DNA of 33,187 nucleotides from Lutibacter sp. (GCA_027449025.1 DAIDMK010000035.1:1-33187); one strand, 5' to 3'. Shown: positions 14,554-23,116, numbered from the stretch's first letter. A program made the numbers and translations. The notes: generated by a model from the sequence alone, not told the origin.

Positions 14554-16344
14554 ATGCAAGTTAATTCAAAAAAATTATTTGTTAAATTTTTAAAATGGAG
14601 ATACCAACATATTTCTAACAAGCAATTTACCAATATTGCCAGTGCCATAATTGGATTGTTGGCAGGGTTGGGTGCTGTCATTTTAAAAAACTTAACCCAC
14701 TTTATACAAAATTTACTGGAAGGTGGATTTATTAAGCAAATGCACCAGGCATTTTATTTTATCTTCCCAATTATAGGGTTTTTACTGGTATTGCTGTTCA
14801 TAAAATATGTCGTACGTAAAAAAGTTGGACATGGAATTCCTTCCACCTTGTATGCTATTTCAAAACAAAAGGGGATTATGCCCAAACACCAAATGTGGGC
14901 ATCTTTAGTTTCGGCGCCTTTAACAGTTGGTTTTGGTGGATCTGTGGGTTTAGAGGGACCAACAGTTGCAACAGGAGCTGCCATTGGCTCTAATTTTGCA
15001 CGAGCTTTTCATTTTAACCAAACTACAAGAACATTACTTATTGGTGCCGCTGCCGCTGGCGCAATGTCTTCTATTTTTAAAGCACCCATTGCCGCTATTG
15101 TTTTTGCGGTTGAAATATTTAGTTTGGATTTGACGCTTGCTTCTATGATTCCTTTACTTCTGGCATCTATTACCGCGATACTTACTTCATACTTTTTCCT
15201 GGGAGATGATGTTTTGCTTCATTTTAATTTGGAAGATAAATTTGTTTTTAATGACACGCTATTTTTTGTTTTTTTAGGCGTTGCATCAGCTATAACTTCC
15301 ATTTATTTCAGCAAAGTGTATTTTGGAATCGGTAATTTTTTCAAAAAACTTGAAAGTCCTTACGTGAAAATGCTCATTGGCGGACTCTCATTGGGTATTA
15401 TTGTTTATCTGGTTCCGCCACTTTATGGAGAAGGTTACGAAACCATAAACAACGTTTTACGCGGAAATATTATTAAAGTTGTGGATAACAATATATTTCA
15501 AACACTTACAAACGATACTTGGGTAATTGCACTGCTTTTAATGGGTTTAATCGCCTTTAAAATAGTAGCAGCATCAGTCACTTTCGGAGCTGGCGGTATT
15601 GGTGGTATTTTTGGTCCAACACTTTTTACAGGAAGTATTGCAGGTTATGTATTTGCCTTAATTGTGAATGCCACCAACTTTTTTAGCCACCAACTTTCCT
15701 TAACTAATTTCGCTATGGTTGGCATGGCGGGTTTAATGGCTGGGGTTTTACAAGCACCTTTAACAGCCATATTCTTAATAGCCGAAATTACCGGTGGCTA
15801 TGAGCTTTTTGTTCCGCTAATGATTGTTGCCTCAATTTCTTTTATCTTTTCAAAAAAATATATTCCGCACAATATTTACGCGTCTGAATTGGCTAAAAAA
15901 GGACAGCTCATGACGCACGATAAGGACAAAAATGTTTTGATGATGCTCGATTTGGATAAATTAATTGAAACCGATTTTGTACTGCTTCATCCTGAAATGA
16001 CTTTAGGATATGTTGTAAATAATGCAGTCGCAAAATCAACTCGCAATCATTTTCCCGTAGTAAATAAAGAAAATGAATTTTTAGGAATACTCACCATCAA
16101 CGATATTAGAAGTATTATGTTCGACAAGGATCTGTATGAAACAGTGAAAGTTGAAAGTTTGATGCACGCCGGATCGGATATTATTTATTACCAAAAAGAC
16201 TCTGCCGAAGAAATTTTGAACAAGTTTAAAAGATGCGGTGCATGGAATTTAGTGGTGCTCAAAGAAAGAAAATACTTCGGGTTTATCTCCAAATCTCGCT
16301 TGCTTACCGCTTATCGAAGAAAATTAATCGACGTAACCACTTAA
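14554..16344 (+). CDS. ClC-family chloride channel/antiporter with two CBS domains
   Basis: 596 aa, inner membrane. The ClC core spans about 30-435 with the anion-path motifs GHGIP (92-96), GLEGP (132-136, gating Glu134) and GIFGP (351-355). The usual Ser of GSGIP is His93. The cytoplasmic tail has two CBS domains (about 470-520 and 530-590: LLHPEMTLGYVVNNAV, FPVVNKENEFLGILTINDIR, then VLKERKYFGFISKSRLL), which sense adenine nucleotides in other family members. The retained gating Glu fits either a gated channel or a Cl-/H+ antiporter. ATG 14554 gives a short basic N-terminus before helix B, as usual. It is followed by a dispersed repeat and a convergent gene. Confidence 0.95.
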   Translation: MQVNSKKLFVKFLKWRYQHISNKQFTNIASAIIGLLAGLGAVILKNLTHFIQNLLEGGFIKQMHQAFYFIFPIIGFLLVLLFIKYVVRKKVGHGIPSTLYAISKQKGIMPKHQMWASLVSAPLTVGFGGSVGLEGPTVATGAAIGSNFARAFHFNQTTRTLLIGAAAAGAMSSIFKAPIAAIVFAVEIFSLDLTLASMIPLLLASITAILTSYFFLGDDVLLHFNLEDKFVFNDTLFFVFLGVASAITSIYFSKVYFGIGNFFKKLESPYVKMLIGGLSLGIIVYLVPPLYGEGYETINNVLRGNIIKVVDNNIFQTLTNDTWVIALLLMGLIAFKIVAASVTFGAGGIGGIFGPTLFTGSIAGYVFALIVNATNFFSHQLSLTNFAMVGMAGLMAGVLQAPLTAIFLIAEITGGYELFVPLMIVASISFIFSKKYIPHNIYASELAKKGQLMTHDKDKNVLMMLDLDKLIETDFVLLHPEMTLGYVVNNAVAKSTRNHFPVVNKENEFLGILTINDIRSIMFDKDLYETVKVESLMHAGSDIIYYQKDSAEEILNKFKRCGAWNLVVLKERKYFGFISKSRLLTAYRRKLIDVTT

Positions 16345-16393
16345 TTTTCAGTTTAATTATAAAAATAATATTTTAACCCTGCCTACCATTTTA

Positions 16394-16482
16394 GTGGGCG
16401 TTCCCTTTCAGGTCGCGCTTTCCGTTATATCTTTTTTTTGCTCCGCTGCAAAAAAGGATGCCACTGCAGTCGCTAACGCATT
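16394..16482 (-). repeat. Dispersed structured intergenic repeat, copy A
   Basis: Read on the minus strand it starts AATGCGTTAGCGACTG (16467-16482), has a central hairpin (TTTTTTGC 16434-16441 with GCAAAAAA 16448-16455), then GCGCGACC and ends AACGCCCAC (16394-16402). Copy B at 22914-23014 has the same order of conserved blocks with different hairpin sequences. It lies between convergent ClC and glpQ-like genes and may also end their transcripts. Confidence 0.8.
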
Positions 16483-16534
16483 TTGTGATAAATAATGATT
16501 AAAATCGATTTTAAAAATGATAAAAATGTGGGTT

Positions 16535-17524
16535 TTAGTCCCTCTTATTTATAAAATCAACCGCCATATCAGGAAAATCTGTAAAAATGCCGTCAACATC
16601 TGCCTCGTATAAAGCAACTTCCAACAAGGCTTCAAAACTTTCAAAATCTCCCAATTGATCGGCCCTGAAAGTATAAGTGTGGACTTTCAAATTGTATTTA
16701 TGCGCTTTTTCAACCAAACCAAAAATTTGCCATTTCCCATCTTTGTCTTTTCCTTTAATAATTTGAGAATACCAAGGTCCAATACCATCAGCATAATTGG
16801 CTATTTCTTCTATTTTTTCATCAATTTCAAATTCCATCAATTGGACCAAAAAGAGTTTGCTTTTGAATTCATTTCTAATTCTTTTTAACTCTTTGGCGTC
16901 AAAGCATTGTAAAATACAGTGGTCGTTTTTAGTTTTGTAGCCATAATCACTTAAAACTTCCAACACTATTTTTGAAATATCCTTTCCCTCTTTTTGGTGA
17001 AACGCAGGTTCTTTAATTTCAGGATAAATGCCAATTTCTTTTCCTGTGCTTTTGTTTAATCCTTGAATTAATTCTATTTCTTCTTGTAAAGAATGCAATT
17101 TAAATGTTGATGTAAATGCCGGAAATCGTTTTGAAAAAACTGCTTTATTGGTTGCCGGGTCAAATCTCTCCGAAACGTTTAATTGTTTCAGTTCCTCAAA
17201 AGTAAAATCAATTACATAAAATCGCCCGTCAATTCTTTTCTTCTCTGGAAACTTTTTGGCAACATCGGTAACCGTTTCCAAATGAATATCATGAATCACA
17301 ATGGGAACATCGTCTTTGCTTAACACAATATCCTGTTCCAAATAATCAGCACCCATCGCATACGCCATTGCTTTTGCAGGCAAGGTGTGCTCAGGCAAAT
17401 AACCAGAAGCACCTCGATGCGCAATGACTATTTTTTTATTTTTTTTAACTTCCATTTTTGTCTCTGGCTTATGTTCACCGCAAGATAAGGACAACATTAA
17501 AAATAAGATTCCAAAACGATACAT
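16535..17524 (-). CDS. glpQ: Glycerophosphodiester phosphodiesterase, lipoprotein (GlpQ-like)
   Basis: 329 aa. The lipobox is at LSLSC (Cys15), so the enzyme is anchored in the periplasm. The GDPD TIM barrel starts at IVIAHRGASGYLPEHT (His36, Arg37, Glu45), with metal ligands Glu63 and Asp65 (YLEQDIVLSKD) and catalytic His78 (VIHDIHLE). It hydrolyses glycerophosphodiesters to an alcohol and glycerol 3-phosphate, feeding phosphate and glycerol needs. The length matches periplasmic GlpQ rather than the short cytosolic UgpQ. A near-consensus -7 box (TACTTTTA, 17546-17553 on the minus strand) precedes it. The 72-bp gap to the divergent gene at 17597 holds both promoters. Confidence 0.92.
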   Translation of the reverse strand: MYRFGILFLMLSLSCGEHKPETKMEVKKNKKIVIAHRGASGYLPEHTLPAKAMAYAMGADYLEQDIVLSKDDVPIVIHDIHLETVTDVAKKFPEKKRIDGRFYVIDFTFEELKQLNVSERFDPATNKAVFSKRFPAFTSTFKLHSLQEEIELIQGLNKSTGKEIGIYPEIKEPAFHQKEGKDISKIVLEVLSDYGYKTKNDHCILQCFDAKELKRIRNEFKSKLFLVQLMEFEIDEKIEEIANYADGIGPWYSQIIKGKDKDGKWQIFGLVEKAHKYNLKVHTYTFRADQLGDFESFEALLEVALYEADVDGIFTDFPDMAVDFINKRD

Positions 17525-17596
17525 ATTTACACTTTAAAGGTTCATTAAAAGTATTGCATTTTGTAATTTTACACCGCAATAATTAATTATTTTATT

Positions 17597-17842
17597 ATGA
17601 AATTTGTGTTAATCTTTATTTTGGCAATTGCACTAGGGATGTTAGGTGTTGGTTTTTACCTAAAAAACGCTGGCGATACCAATGGAGATATCGTGATTGG
17701 ACTTGGCGTTTTGATGGTAGCTTTTATTTTAATGCCTTTGTTTATTTATCATCGGTACAAAAACAAAAAATTAAGCGATTTTACCTTTGACAAGTTCAGA
17801 AAAGACCTAGAAGAGCGAAGCAAAAGCGAACGAAATTTGTAG
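17597..17842 (+). CDS. Small two-helix membrane protein, 81 aa
   Basis: Two hydrophobic segments (about 2-22 and 33-54) are joined by a short polar loop (KNAGDTNGD), followed by a basic, charged cytoplasmic tail (HRYKNKKLSDFTFDKFRKDL). I do not recognise a named family. The length, clean start and close fit between two other genes support a real gene. It is convergent with tadA, with only 3 bp between the stops. Confidence 0.75.
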   Translation: MKFVLIFILAIALGMLGVGFYLKNAGDTNGDIVIGLGVLMVAFILMPLFIYHRYKNKKLSDFTFDKFRKDLEERSKSERNL

Positions 17843-17845
17843 TTA

Positions 17846-18295
17846 TCAATTTAAATTTCGCTTTTCAATAAAAAATCGTTTTAAAAGTTTGCTGCATTCT
17901 TCTTCCAACACCCCTCCAAGAACCACTGTTTTGGGGTGTAAGGTGGTCTTCATCACCAAAAAACCTCTTTTATCTTCAGTAGCACCATATACAATTCTGC
18001 CTATTTGTGTCCAATAACTGGCGCCTGCACACATTTGACAAGGCTCTAAAGTTACGTACAACGTACACTCTTTTAGATATTTACCACCTAAAAAATCTGC
18101 CGCAGCTGTAAAAGCCTGCATTTCGGCATGCGCTGTAACATCATTCAACGTTTCCGTTAAATTATGTGCACGGGCAATAATTTGGTTGTTCATCACAATC
18201 ACCGCTCCAATGGGAACTTCATTTTTGTCTAAAGCCATTTCCGCTTCCTGTAAAGCGCGTTTCATAAAATAAGTGTCATCAAATGGATTCATCAT
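17846..18295 (-). CDS. tadA: tRNA(adenine34) deaminase
   Basis: 149 aa. Zinc-dependent deaminase fold with HAEMQ (His56, catalytic Glu58) and PCQMC (Cys86, Cys89). It converts A34 to inosine in tRNA-Arg(ACG), which widens wobble decoding. The start MMNPFDDTYFMKRALQEAE agrees with flavobacterial relatives. The promoter is exceptional: TTG (18328-18330), 20 bp, TACTTTTG (18300-18307) on the minus strand, ending only 4 nt before the ATG, so the mRNA is probably leaderless or nearly so. Other nucleoside deaminases share these motifs, but length and flanking residues favour TadA. Confidence 0.93.
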   Translation of the reverse strand: MMNPFDDTYFMKRALQEAEMALDKNEVPIGAVIVMNNQIIARAHNLTETLNDVTAHAEMQAFTAAADFLGGKYLKECTLYVTLEPCQMCAGASYWTQIGRIVYGATEDKRGFLVMKTTLHPKTVVLGGVLEEECSKLLKRFFIEKRNLN

Positions 18296-18299
18296 CCAT

Positions 18300-18330
18300 C
18301 AAAAGTAATTGTTTTTAATTCATTGAACAA
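18300..18330 (-). promoter_or_regulatory. tadA promoter
   Basis: On the minus strand TTG (18328-18330) and TACTTTTG (18300-18307) have a 20-nt spacer, a full Bacteroidetes -33/-7 match. The expected start of transcription coincides with the tadA ATG at 18295. Confidence 0.8.
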
Positions 18331-18349
18331 TTTAAATAGCTTAGTTTTG
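18323..18349 (+). promoter_or_regulatory. dxs promoter
   Basis: TTG at 18323-18325 and TAGTTTTG at 18342-18349 have a 16-nt spacer. The -7 box is perfect and ends 5 nt before the GTG start of dxs. It overlaps the -33 zone of the divergent tadA promoter. Confidence 0.7.
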
Positions 18350-18354
18350 TAATA

Positions 18355-20127
18355 GTGAAAACAAATTTATTAGCACATATCAACGAACCTAAAGACCTGC
18401 GGAAGCTGGCTAAAATTCAGCTTGAAGCAGTTGCCAAAGAACTGCGCAAATTTATTATCGATATTGTTGCTGCCAAAGAGGGGCATTTAGGCGCCAGTTT
18501 GGGCGTGGTGGAATTGACCATTGCGCTGCATTATGTATTTGATACGCCAAACGATTTGCTGATTTGGGATGTTGGACATCAGGCTTATGGTCATAAAATT
18601 TTGACTGGACGAAGGGACATTTTTCACACAAACCGTCAACTGGGAGGAATTTCGGGTTTTCCAAAACGCAGCGAAAGCATTTACGACGCCTTTGGAACTG
18701 GGCATTCTTCTACCGCAATTTCTGCGGCTTTGGGAATGGCGCTTGCATCAAAATTGAAAGGAGATTTTCAAAAACAGCATATCGCCGTTGTTGGTGATGC
18801 CTCCATCGCCAGTGGAATGGCTTTTGAAGGATTGAATCATGCCGGGGTTACCGACGCCAATTTGCTGATTATTTTAAATGATAATGCCATGGGAATTGAT
18901 CCAAGTGTTGGTGCACTCAAAAAGTATTTTACCGATGTAAAAGCGGGTAAAAAAGTTCGAAAAAACAACATTATTGAGGCGCTAAATTTCAATTATTCCG
19001 GTCCCATAAACGGTCATAATATCGATGAAATTATCACAGAATTAGAGCGCTTAAAATCGATAAAAGGCCCTAAGTTTTTGCATATTATCACCACCAAAGG
19101 AAAAGGATTGCAACAAGCAGAAAATGACCAGGTGACCTATCATGCGCCAGGAAAATTCGATAAAATAACCGGCGAATTACCCGCCAAAAATAATGTGCCG
19201 CAACCACCGAAATATCAAGATGTTTTTGGGGAAACCTTGGTGGAACTGGCAAAAATGAATCCGAAAATTGTAGGAATTACACCTGCAATGCCCACAGGAA
19301 GTTCTTTAAAATTAATGATTGATGAGATGCCTGAAAGGGCTTTTGACGTTGGTATTGCAGAGCAGCATGCAGTGACTTTGGCGGCCGGGATGGCAACCCA
19401 GGGGCTGATTCCTTTTTGTGCCATTTATTCCACATTTTTACAACGTGCTTACGACCAAATTATCCATGATGTAGCAATCCAAAAATTGCCTGTAATTTTT
19501 TGTGTAGATCGCGCTGGAATTGTAGGGGAAGATGGTGCAACGCATCACGGTGTTTTTGATATTGCTTATTTACGTTGTATTCCTAACATGGTCATTTTTG
19601 CCCCTTTAAATGAAATTGAATTGCGTAACATTATGTACACGGCACAATTGGGTATCAATTTTCCATTGGCGATTCGTTATCCCCGCGGACAAGGAACGCT
19701 TATCGATTGGAAACAGCCTTTTGTGAAAATTGAAATTGGAAAAGGCAGTTGTATTTCAGAAGGTTCAGAAATTGCGGTGTTAAGCATTGGCACTATCGGA
19801 AATAAATTGATAGAACTTCAACCCAAATTGCCTAAAAATAAGGTGGCGCATTATTCAATGCGTTTTGTAAAACCATTGGATGAAAAATTGCTTCACAAAA
19901 TCTTTAAAAAATTTGATACCATTGTCACTATTGAAGACGGCACAATGATAGGCGGATTTGGCAGTGCCATTTTAGAATTTGCTTCAACCAATAACTACAA
20001 CAACAAAATCATTAAACATTTAGGGATTCCAGATCATTTTATTGAACACGGAAAAGTGGATGAATTGTTCGAAAGTATTCATTTATCCGAAGTGAAAATA
20101 AAGGAATTCCTGACGAAACTTTTATAA
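18355..20127 (+). CDS. dxs: 1-deoxy-D-xylulose-5-phosphate synthase
   Basis: 590 aa, cytosolic. It joins pyruvate and glyceraldehyde 3-phosphate to DXP, the first step of the MEP isoprenoid pathway. Conserved blocks: EGHLGASLGVVELTIALHY (about 42-60), WDVGHQAYGHKILTGRR, the thiamine diphosphate motif GDASIASG-to-NDN (about 148-178, with GDA in place of GDG), IAEQHAVTLAAGMA (about 334) and DGATHHGVFD (about 394). The GTG start at 18355 gives an N-terminus of the usual kind (NLLAHINEPKDLRKL). The -7 box ends 5 nt upstream, so it is probably leaderless. It is divergent from tadA, which shares a 59-bp gap with it. The GDA variant is, as far as I recall, usual in Bacteroidetes. Confidence 0.96.
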   Translation: MKTNLLAHINEPKDLRKLAKIQLEAVAKELRKFIIDIVAAKEGHLGASLGVVELTIALHYVFDTPNDLLIWDVGHQAYGHKILTGRRDIFHTNRQLGGISGFPKRSESIYDAFGTGHSSTAISAALGMALASKLKGDFQKQHIAVVGDASIASGMAFEGLNHAGVTDANLLIILNDNAMGIDPSVGALKKYFTDVKAGKKVRKNNIIEALNFNYSGPINGHNIDEIITELERLKSIKGPKFLHIITTKGKGLQQAENDQVTYHAPGKFDKITGELPAKNNVPQPPKYQDVFGETLVELAKMNPKIVGITPAMPTGSSLKLMIDEMPERAFDVGIAEQHAVTLAAGMATQGLIPFCAIYSTFLQRAYDQIIHDVAIQKLPVIFCVDRAGIVGEDGATHHGVFDIAYLRCIPNMVIFAPLNEIELRNIMYTAQLGINFPLAIRYPRGQGTLIDWKQPFVKIEIGKGSCISEGSEIAVLSIGTIGNKLIELQPKLPKNKVAHYSMRFVKPLDEKLLHKIFKKFDTIVTIEDGTMIGGFGSAILEFASTNNYNNKIIKHLGIPDHFIEHGKVDELFESIHLSEVKIKEFLTKLL

Positions 20128-20184
20128 AAAAAATATTTTGCGTTTCTTTGCAAAGCTATTTTTAAGCCCCTAATATTTAATAAA

Positions 20185-21141
20185 ATGCGATTAAAATTTT
20201 TCTTTTTTTTTACAATTCTTTATACTTTCAACACAATAGCCTCCACTTCAAAAGACACGTTAGACATCGATTTACCCCCAGTTACCCATTGGGAGGAAAC
20301 CAATAATTTTAAATTGATTTTTACACAAAATTCCTTTGTTAATTGGAGTGCAGGAGGGAACAACTCCGTTTCTGGAATTGCAAAAATTAACATAAAAAGA
20401 GATTATAAAAACAATCATACTGTTTGGCAAAATGAATTGAAAGCCAACTACGGCCTAAATAAAGAAGAAAAAAGGGAATGGCGAAAAACAGATGACTTGG
20501 TGGAGTTAAATTCAACCTTTGGTTACAGGGAGGACATCGGGTCAAAATGGTATTATTCGGCAAAATTTAATTTTAAGACGCAATTTTCCAATGGTTATAA
20601 ATATCCAAATATAGACAAGCCTATTTCAAAATTCTTTTCTCCTGCCTACAATTTTTTGGGTGTTGGATCTGAATATTTTTCAAAGGAAAACAAACTAAAA
20701 ATATATATTTCGCCACTTACCAATAAAATGACTTTTGTTTACAACCAAGTTTTGGCAAATGAAGGTGCTTTTGGTGTTGAACCAGCTGTTTATGATGATT
20801 TGGGTAATTTGGTGACTGAAGGTGAAAATTTAAAAGTTGAAATTGGGACTTATATTTCTAGTGAATGGAAAACAGCAGTAATGGAAAATATAAAAATGAT
20901 TAATAAATTGATTTTATATTCCGATTATTTAAATAGATATGGCAATGTGGATATTAACTGGGAAGTAAATTTTGATATGACAATTAACAAACATGTAACA
21001 GCCAATGTGGGCTCCCATTTTCTATATGATGATGATGTTAAAGGCCAAGAAGACAAAAATGATGATGGAATATTGGTTCCTACAGGACCAAAAATACAAA
21101 TAAAACAAACGTTGGGGATTGGATTGCTTTATTCATTTTAG
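20185..21141 (+). CDS. DUF3078 family outer-membrane protein
   Basis: 318 aa. The signal peptide runs to about residue 20 (NTIAS). The mature protein has WEETNNFKLIFTQNSFVNWSAGGNNSVSG (about 36-64), the hallmark start of DUF3078 proteins, followed by alternating amphipathic strands and a C-terminal Phe (GIGLLYSF). That pattern implies a beta barrel of about 12 strands in the outer membrane. Function is unknown in the family. It follows dxs by 57 bp and could be co-transcribed. A strong terminator shared with the convergent ALDH gene follows. Confidence 0.85.
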   Translation: MRLKFFFFFTILYTFNTIASTSKDTLDIDLPPVTHWEETNNFKLIFTQNSFVNWSAGGNNSVSGIAKINIKRDYKNNHTVWQNELKANYGLNKEEKREWRKTDDLVELNSTFGYREDIGSKWYYSAKFNFKTQFSNGYKYPNIDKPISKFFSPAYNFLGVGSEYFSKENKLKIYISPLTNKMTFVYNQVLANEGAFGVEPAVYDDLGNLVTEGENLKVEIGTYISSEWKTAVMENIKMINKLILYSDYLNRYGNVDINWEVNFDMTINKHVTANVGSHFLYDDDVKGQEDKNDDGILVPTGPKIQIKQTLGIGLLYSF

Positions 21142-21160
21142 TATCTGTTTCTATAAAATA

Positions 21161-21203
21161 AAAAGCGCTTAAAACCAGATTTAATTTGGTTTTAAGCGCT
21201 TTT
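21161..21203. terminator. Bidirectional terminator between DUF3078 and ALDH genes
   Basis: A 17-bp perfect stem (21161-21177 with 21187-21203; AAAAGCGCTTAAAACCA type) with a 9-nt loop, with A-run and T-run at its ends. It serves both convergent genes. Confidence 0.92.
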
Positions 21204-21232
21204 ATTCTTGAGGGATTTTTATAAATTAAACC

Positions 21233-22789
21233 TTAGTCCAAATCAAATTTTATACCTTGTGCCAGTGGCAATTCTGTGGTGTAATTTATGGTATTTGTTT
21301 GACGTCTCATATAAACTTTCCAGGCATCTGAACCAGATTCTCTTCCGCCACCAGTTTCTTTTTCACCGCCAAAAGCACCACCAATTTCTGCACCCGAAGT
21401 GCCAATATTCACATTTGCAATACCACAATCAGAACCTTGAACGGATAAGAACAATTCAGCTTCACGTAAATTGTTGGTCATTATTGCAGATGAAAGTCCT
21501 TGTACAACACCATTTTGCAATGCAAGGGCATTTTTAAGATCCCCAGAATATTTTATTAGGTATAAAATTGGCGCAAACGTTTCGTGTTGCACAATTTCAA
21601 AATGATTTTCGGCTTCAACAATTGCGGGTTTTACATAACAGCCGCTTTCATAACCTTTTCCGGTTAAAACACCACCTTCAACAATAATTTTCCCACCTTC
21701 TTTAACTGCTTCTGTCAAAGCATTTTCATACATTTTAACAGCATCTTTGTCAATTAATGGGCCAACGTGGTTGTTTTCATCTAAGGGATTTCCAATGCGC
21801 AATTGTTTATAGGCTTTCACCAAGGCATTTTTCACCTGCTCATACATAGATTCATGAATAATTAACCTGCGTGTTGAGGTGCAACGTTGTCCTGCAGTAC
21901 CCACAGCGCCAAATACAGCGCCAATAATAGTCATTTTGATATCTGCGCTTGGCGTGATAATAATAGCATTGTTACCGCCTAATTCCAACAACGATCTTCC
22001 CAAACGTTCTGCAACTGTTTTTGCCACAATTTTACCCATTCTTATGGATCCTGTTGCTGAAATTAATGCTATGCGTTTATCGGTGGTCATATATTCACCA
22101 ACTTTGTAATTGCCATTGATGATACAAGAAATACCTTCAGGCAATTTATTTTCTTTTAAAACGCTTGCAATTATATTTTGGCAGGCAATGCTGCATAAAG
22201 GTGCTTTTTCTGAAGCTTTCCAAACACATACATCACCAGCAATCCATGCCAGTGCGGTATTCCATGCCCAAACGGCCACAGGAAAGTTAAATGCTGAAAT
22301 AATTCCTACTATCCCCAATGGGTGATATTGGTCGTACATTCTATGTCCTGGTCTTTCAGAATGCATGGTAAAACCGTGCAATTGTCGTGACAATCCAACC
22401 GCGAAGTCACAAATGTCTATCATTTCCTGAACTTCTCCCAAACCTTCTTGCAAAGATTTTCCCATTTCATAAGAAACCAGTTCTCCCAAAGGTTGTTTTA
22501 GTTCTCTAAGTTTTTCACCAAACTGACGAACAATTTCGCCACGTTGTGGGGCTGGCATAATTCTCCAAGTTGTGAAAGCCGCTTGTGCAGATTCCATCAC
22601 TTTTTCAAAATCATCTTTGGTAGTTGTGGTAACTTTTCCGATAAGATTGCCGTTTACAGGAGAATAGGATTCCATAATTTCACCAACTCCAAAAAAATTT
22701 GAACCTGTAGAAGTTCCGTTATTTAAAGTTTTAACCCCTAGTTTGTCTAGGGTTAGTTGAATTGTTTTTTCTATTGCTGTAATTTCCAT
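21233..22789 (-). CDS. ALDH7-type aldehyde dehydrogenase (aminoadipate-semialdehyde dehydrogenase-like)
   Basis: 518 aa. The NAD-dependent aldehyde dehydrogenase fold has the nucleotide-binding stretch GIISAFNFPVAVWAWN (about 159-174), the WKASEKAPL segment, the general-base region LLELGGNNAIII, and catalytic Cys303 in GTAGQRCTSTRR. The wording of these blocks is that of ALDH7 (antiquitin), whose members oxidise alpha-aminoadipic semialdehyde to aminoadipate in lysine breakdown, and also betaine aldehyde or lipid-derived aldehydes. Cytosolic. It has its own -7 box (TATTTTTG, 22821-22828). No lysine catabolism genes are next to it in this window, so the substrate stays probable, not certain. 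Confidence 0.92.
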   Translation of the reverse strand: MEITAIEKTIQLTLDKLGVKTLNNGTSTGSNFFGVGEIMESYSPVNGNLIGKVTTTTKDDFEKVMESAQAAFTTWRIMPAPQRGEIVRQFGEKLRELKQPLGELVSYEMGKSLQEGLGEVQEMIDICDFAVGLSRQLHGFTMHSERPGHRMYDQYHPLGIVGIISAFNFPVAVWAWNTALAWIAGDVCVWKASEKAPLCSIACQNIIASVLKENKLPEGISCIINGNYKVGEYMTTDKRIALISATGSIRMGKIVAKTVAERLGRSLLELGGNNAIIITPSADIKMTIIGAVFGAVGTAGQRCTSTRRLIIHESMYEQVKNALVKAYKQLRIGNPLDENNHVGPLIDKDAVKMYENALTEAVKEGGKIIVEGGVLTGKGYESGCYVKPAIVEAENHFEIVQHETFAPILYLIKYSGDLKNALALQNGVVQGLSSAIMTNNLREAELFLSVQGSDCGIANVNIGTSGAEIGGAFGGEKETGGGRESGSDAWKVYMRRQTNTINYTTELPLAQGIKFDLD

Positions 22790-22820
22790 AAGAAGATTTC
22801 TTTTTTAATTTGATATTTTA

Positions 22821-22828
22821 CAAAAATA
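22821..22828 (-). promoter_or_regulatory. -7 box of the ALDH gene
   Basis: TATTTTTG on the minus strand is a perfect -7 match, 31 bp before the ATG of the ALDH gene. No TTG is found at the -33 distance. Confidence 0.55.
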
Positions 22829-22913
22829 CGAATAATACCTCCGATTTTTTTTAAATATCAAAAATTATTCAGTATTACCCGCCAGCTATAAGTAGGTTTT
22901 TCAGGATGAGTTC

Positions 22914-23014
22914 AATGCGTTAGCGACTGAACGGCATGTTTGAGCTCTTTTTTTTGTTTTTCACAAAAAAAAAGCGAGTAGTGAAGGCGCGACCGCTTTT
23001 GCGGTAACGCCCAC
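22914..23014 (+). repeat. Dispersed structured intergenic repeat, copy B
   Basis: The same conserved ends as copy A: AATGCGTTAGCGACTG (22914-22929) and AACGCCCAC (23006-23014), with GCGCGACC at 22987-22994. The central hairpin is a 10-bp T-run/A-run stem (22948-22957 with 22963-22972), and a second small hairpin ACCGC-TTTT-GCGGT sits at 22992-23005, enclosed by GGCG/CGCC (22986-22989 with 23008-23011). It fills most of the 327-bp gap between ALDH and the barrel protein gene. No ORF in it looks real. Confidence 0.8.
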
Positions 23015-23032
23015 AAAATATTGTTTATGGTG

Positions 23033-23073
23033 ATTTTAAAAAAAAGAAAAGCCATTTCAAATTTGAAATGGCT
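23033..23073 (-). terminator. Terminator of the sigma/barrel operon
   Basis: A 12-bp palindrome (23050-23073, AGCCATTTCAAA type) is followed on the minus strand by a T-rich run (23033-23049). It lies 43 bp beyond the stop codon at 23117. Confidence 0.85.
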
Positions 23074-23116
23074 ATCTTCATTCAATATTTGGTAACCAAC
23101 CAAATAAATAAACCAA

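Noticed and set aside
17546-17560. TTAA hexamers 11 bp apart before glpQ, as a further phased site
   Set aside because: Only two poor hexamers, and they overlap the -7 box instead of lying upstream of it.
21208-21537. 109-aa plus-strand frame
   Set aside because: Antisense to the ALDH gene, His/Gln-rich and without family features; it also starts inside the terminator zone.
22912-23103. 63-aa minus-strand frame
   Set aside because: It runs through the structured repeat and the sigma-operon terminator; composition is not protein-like.
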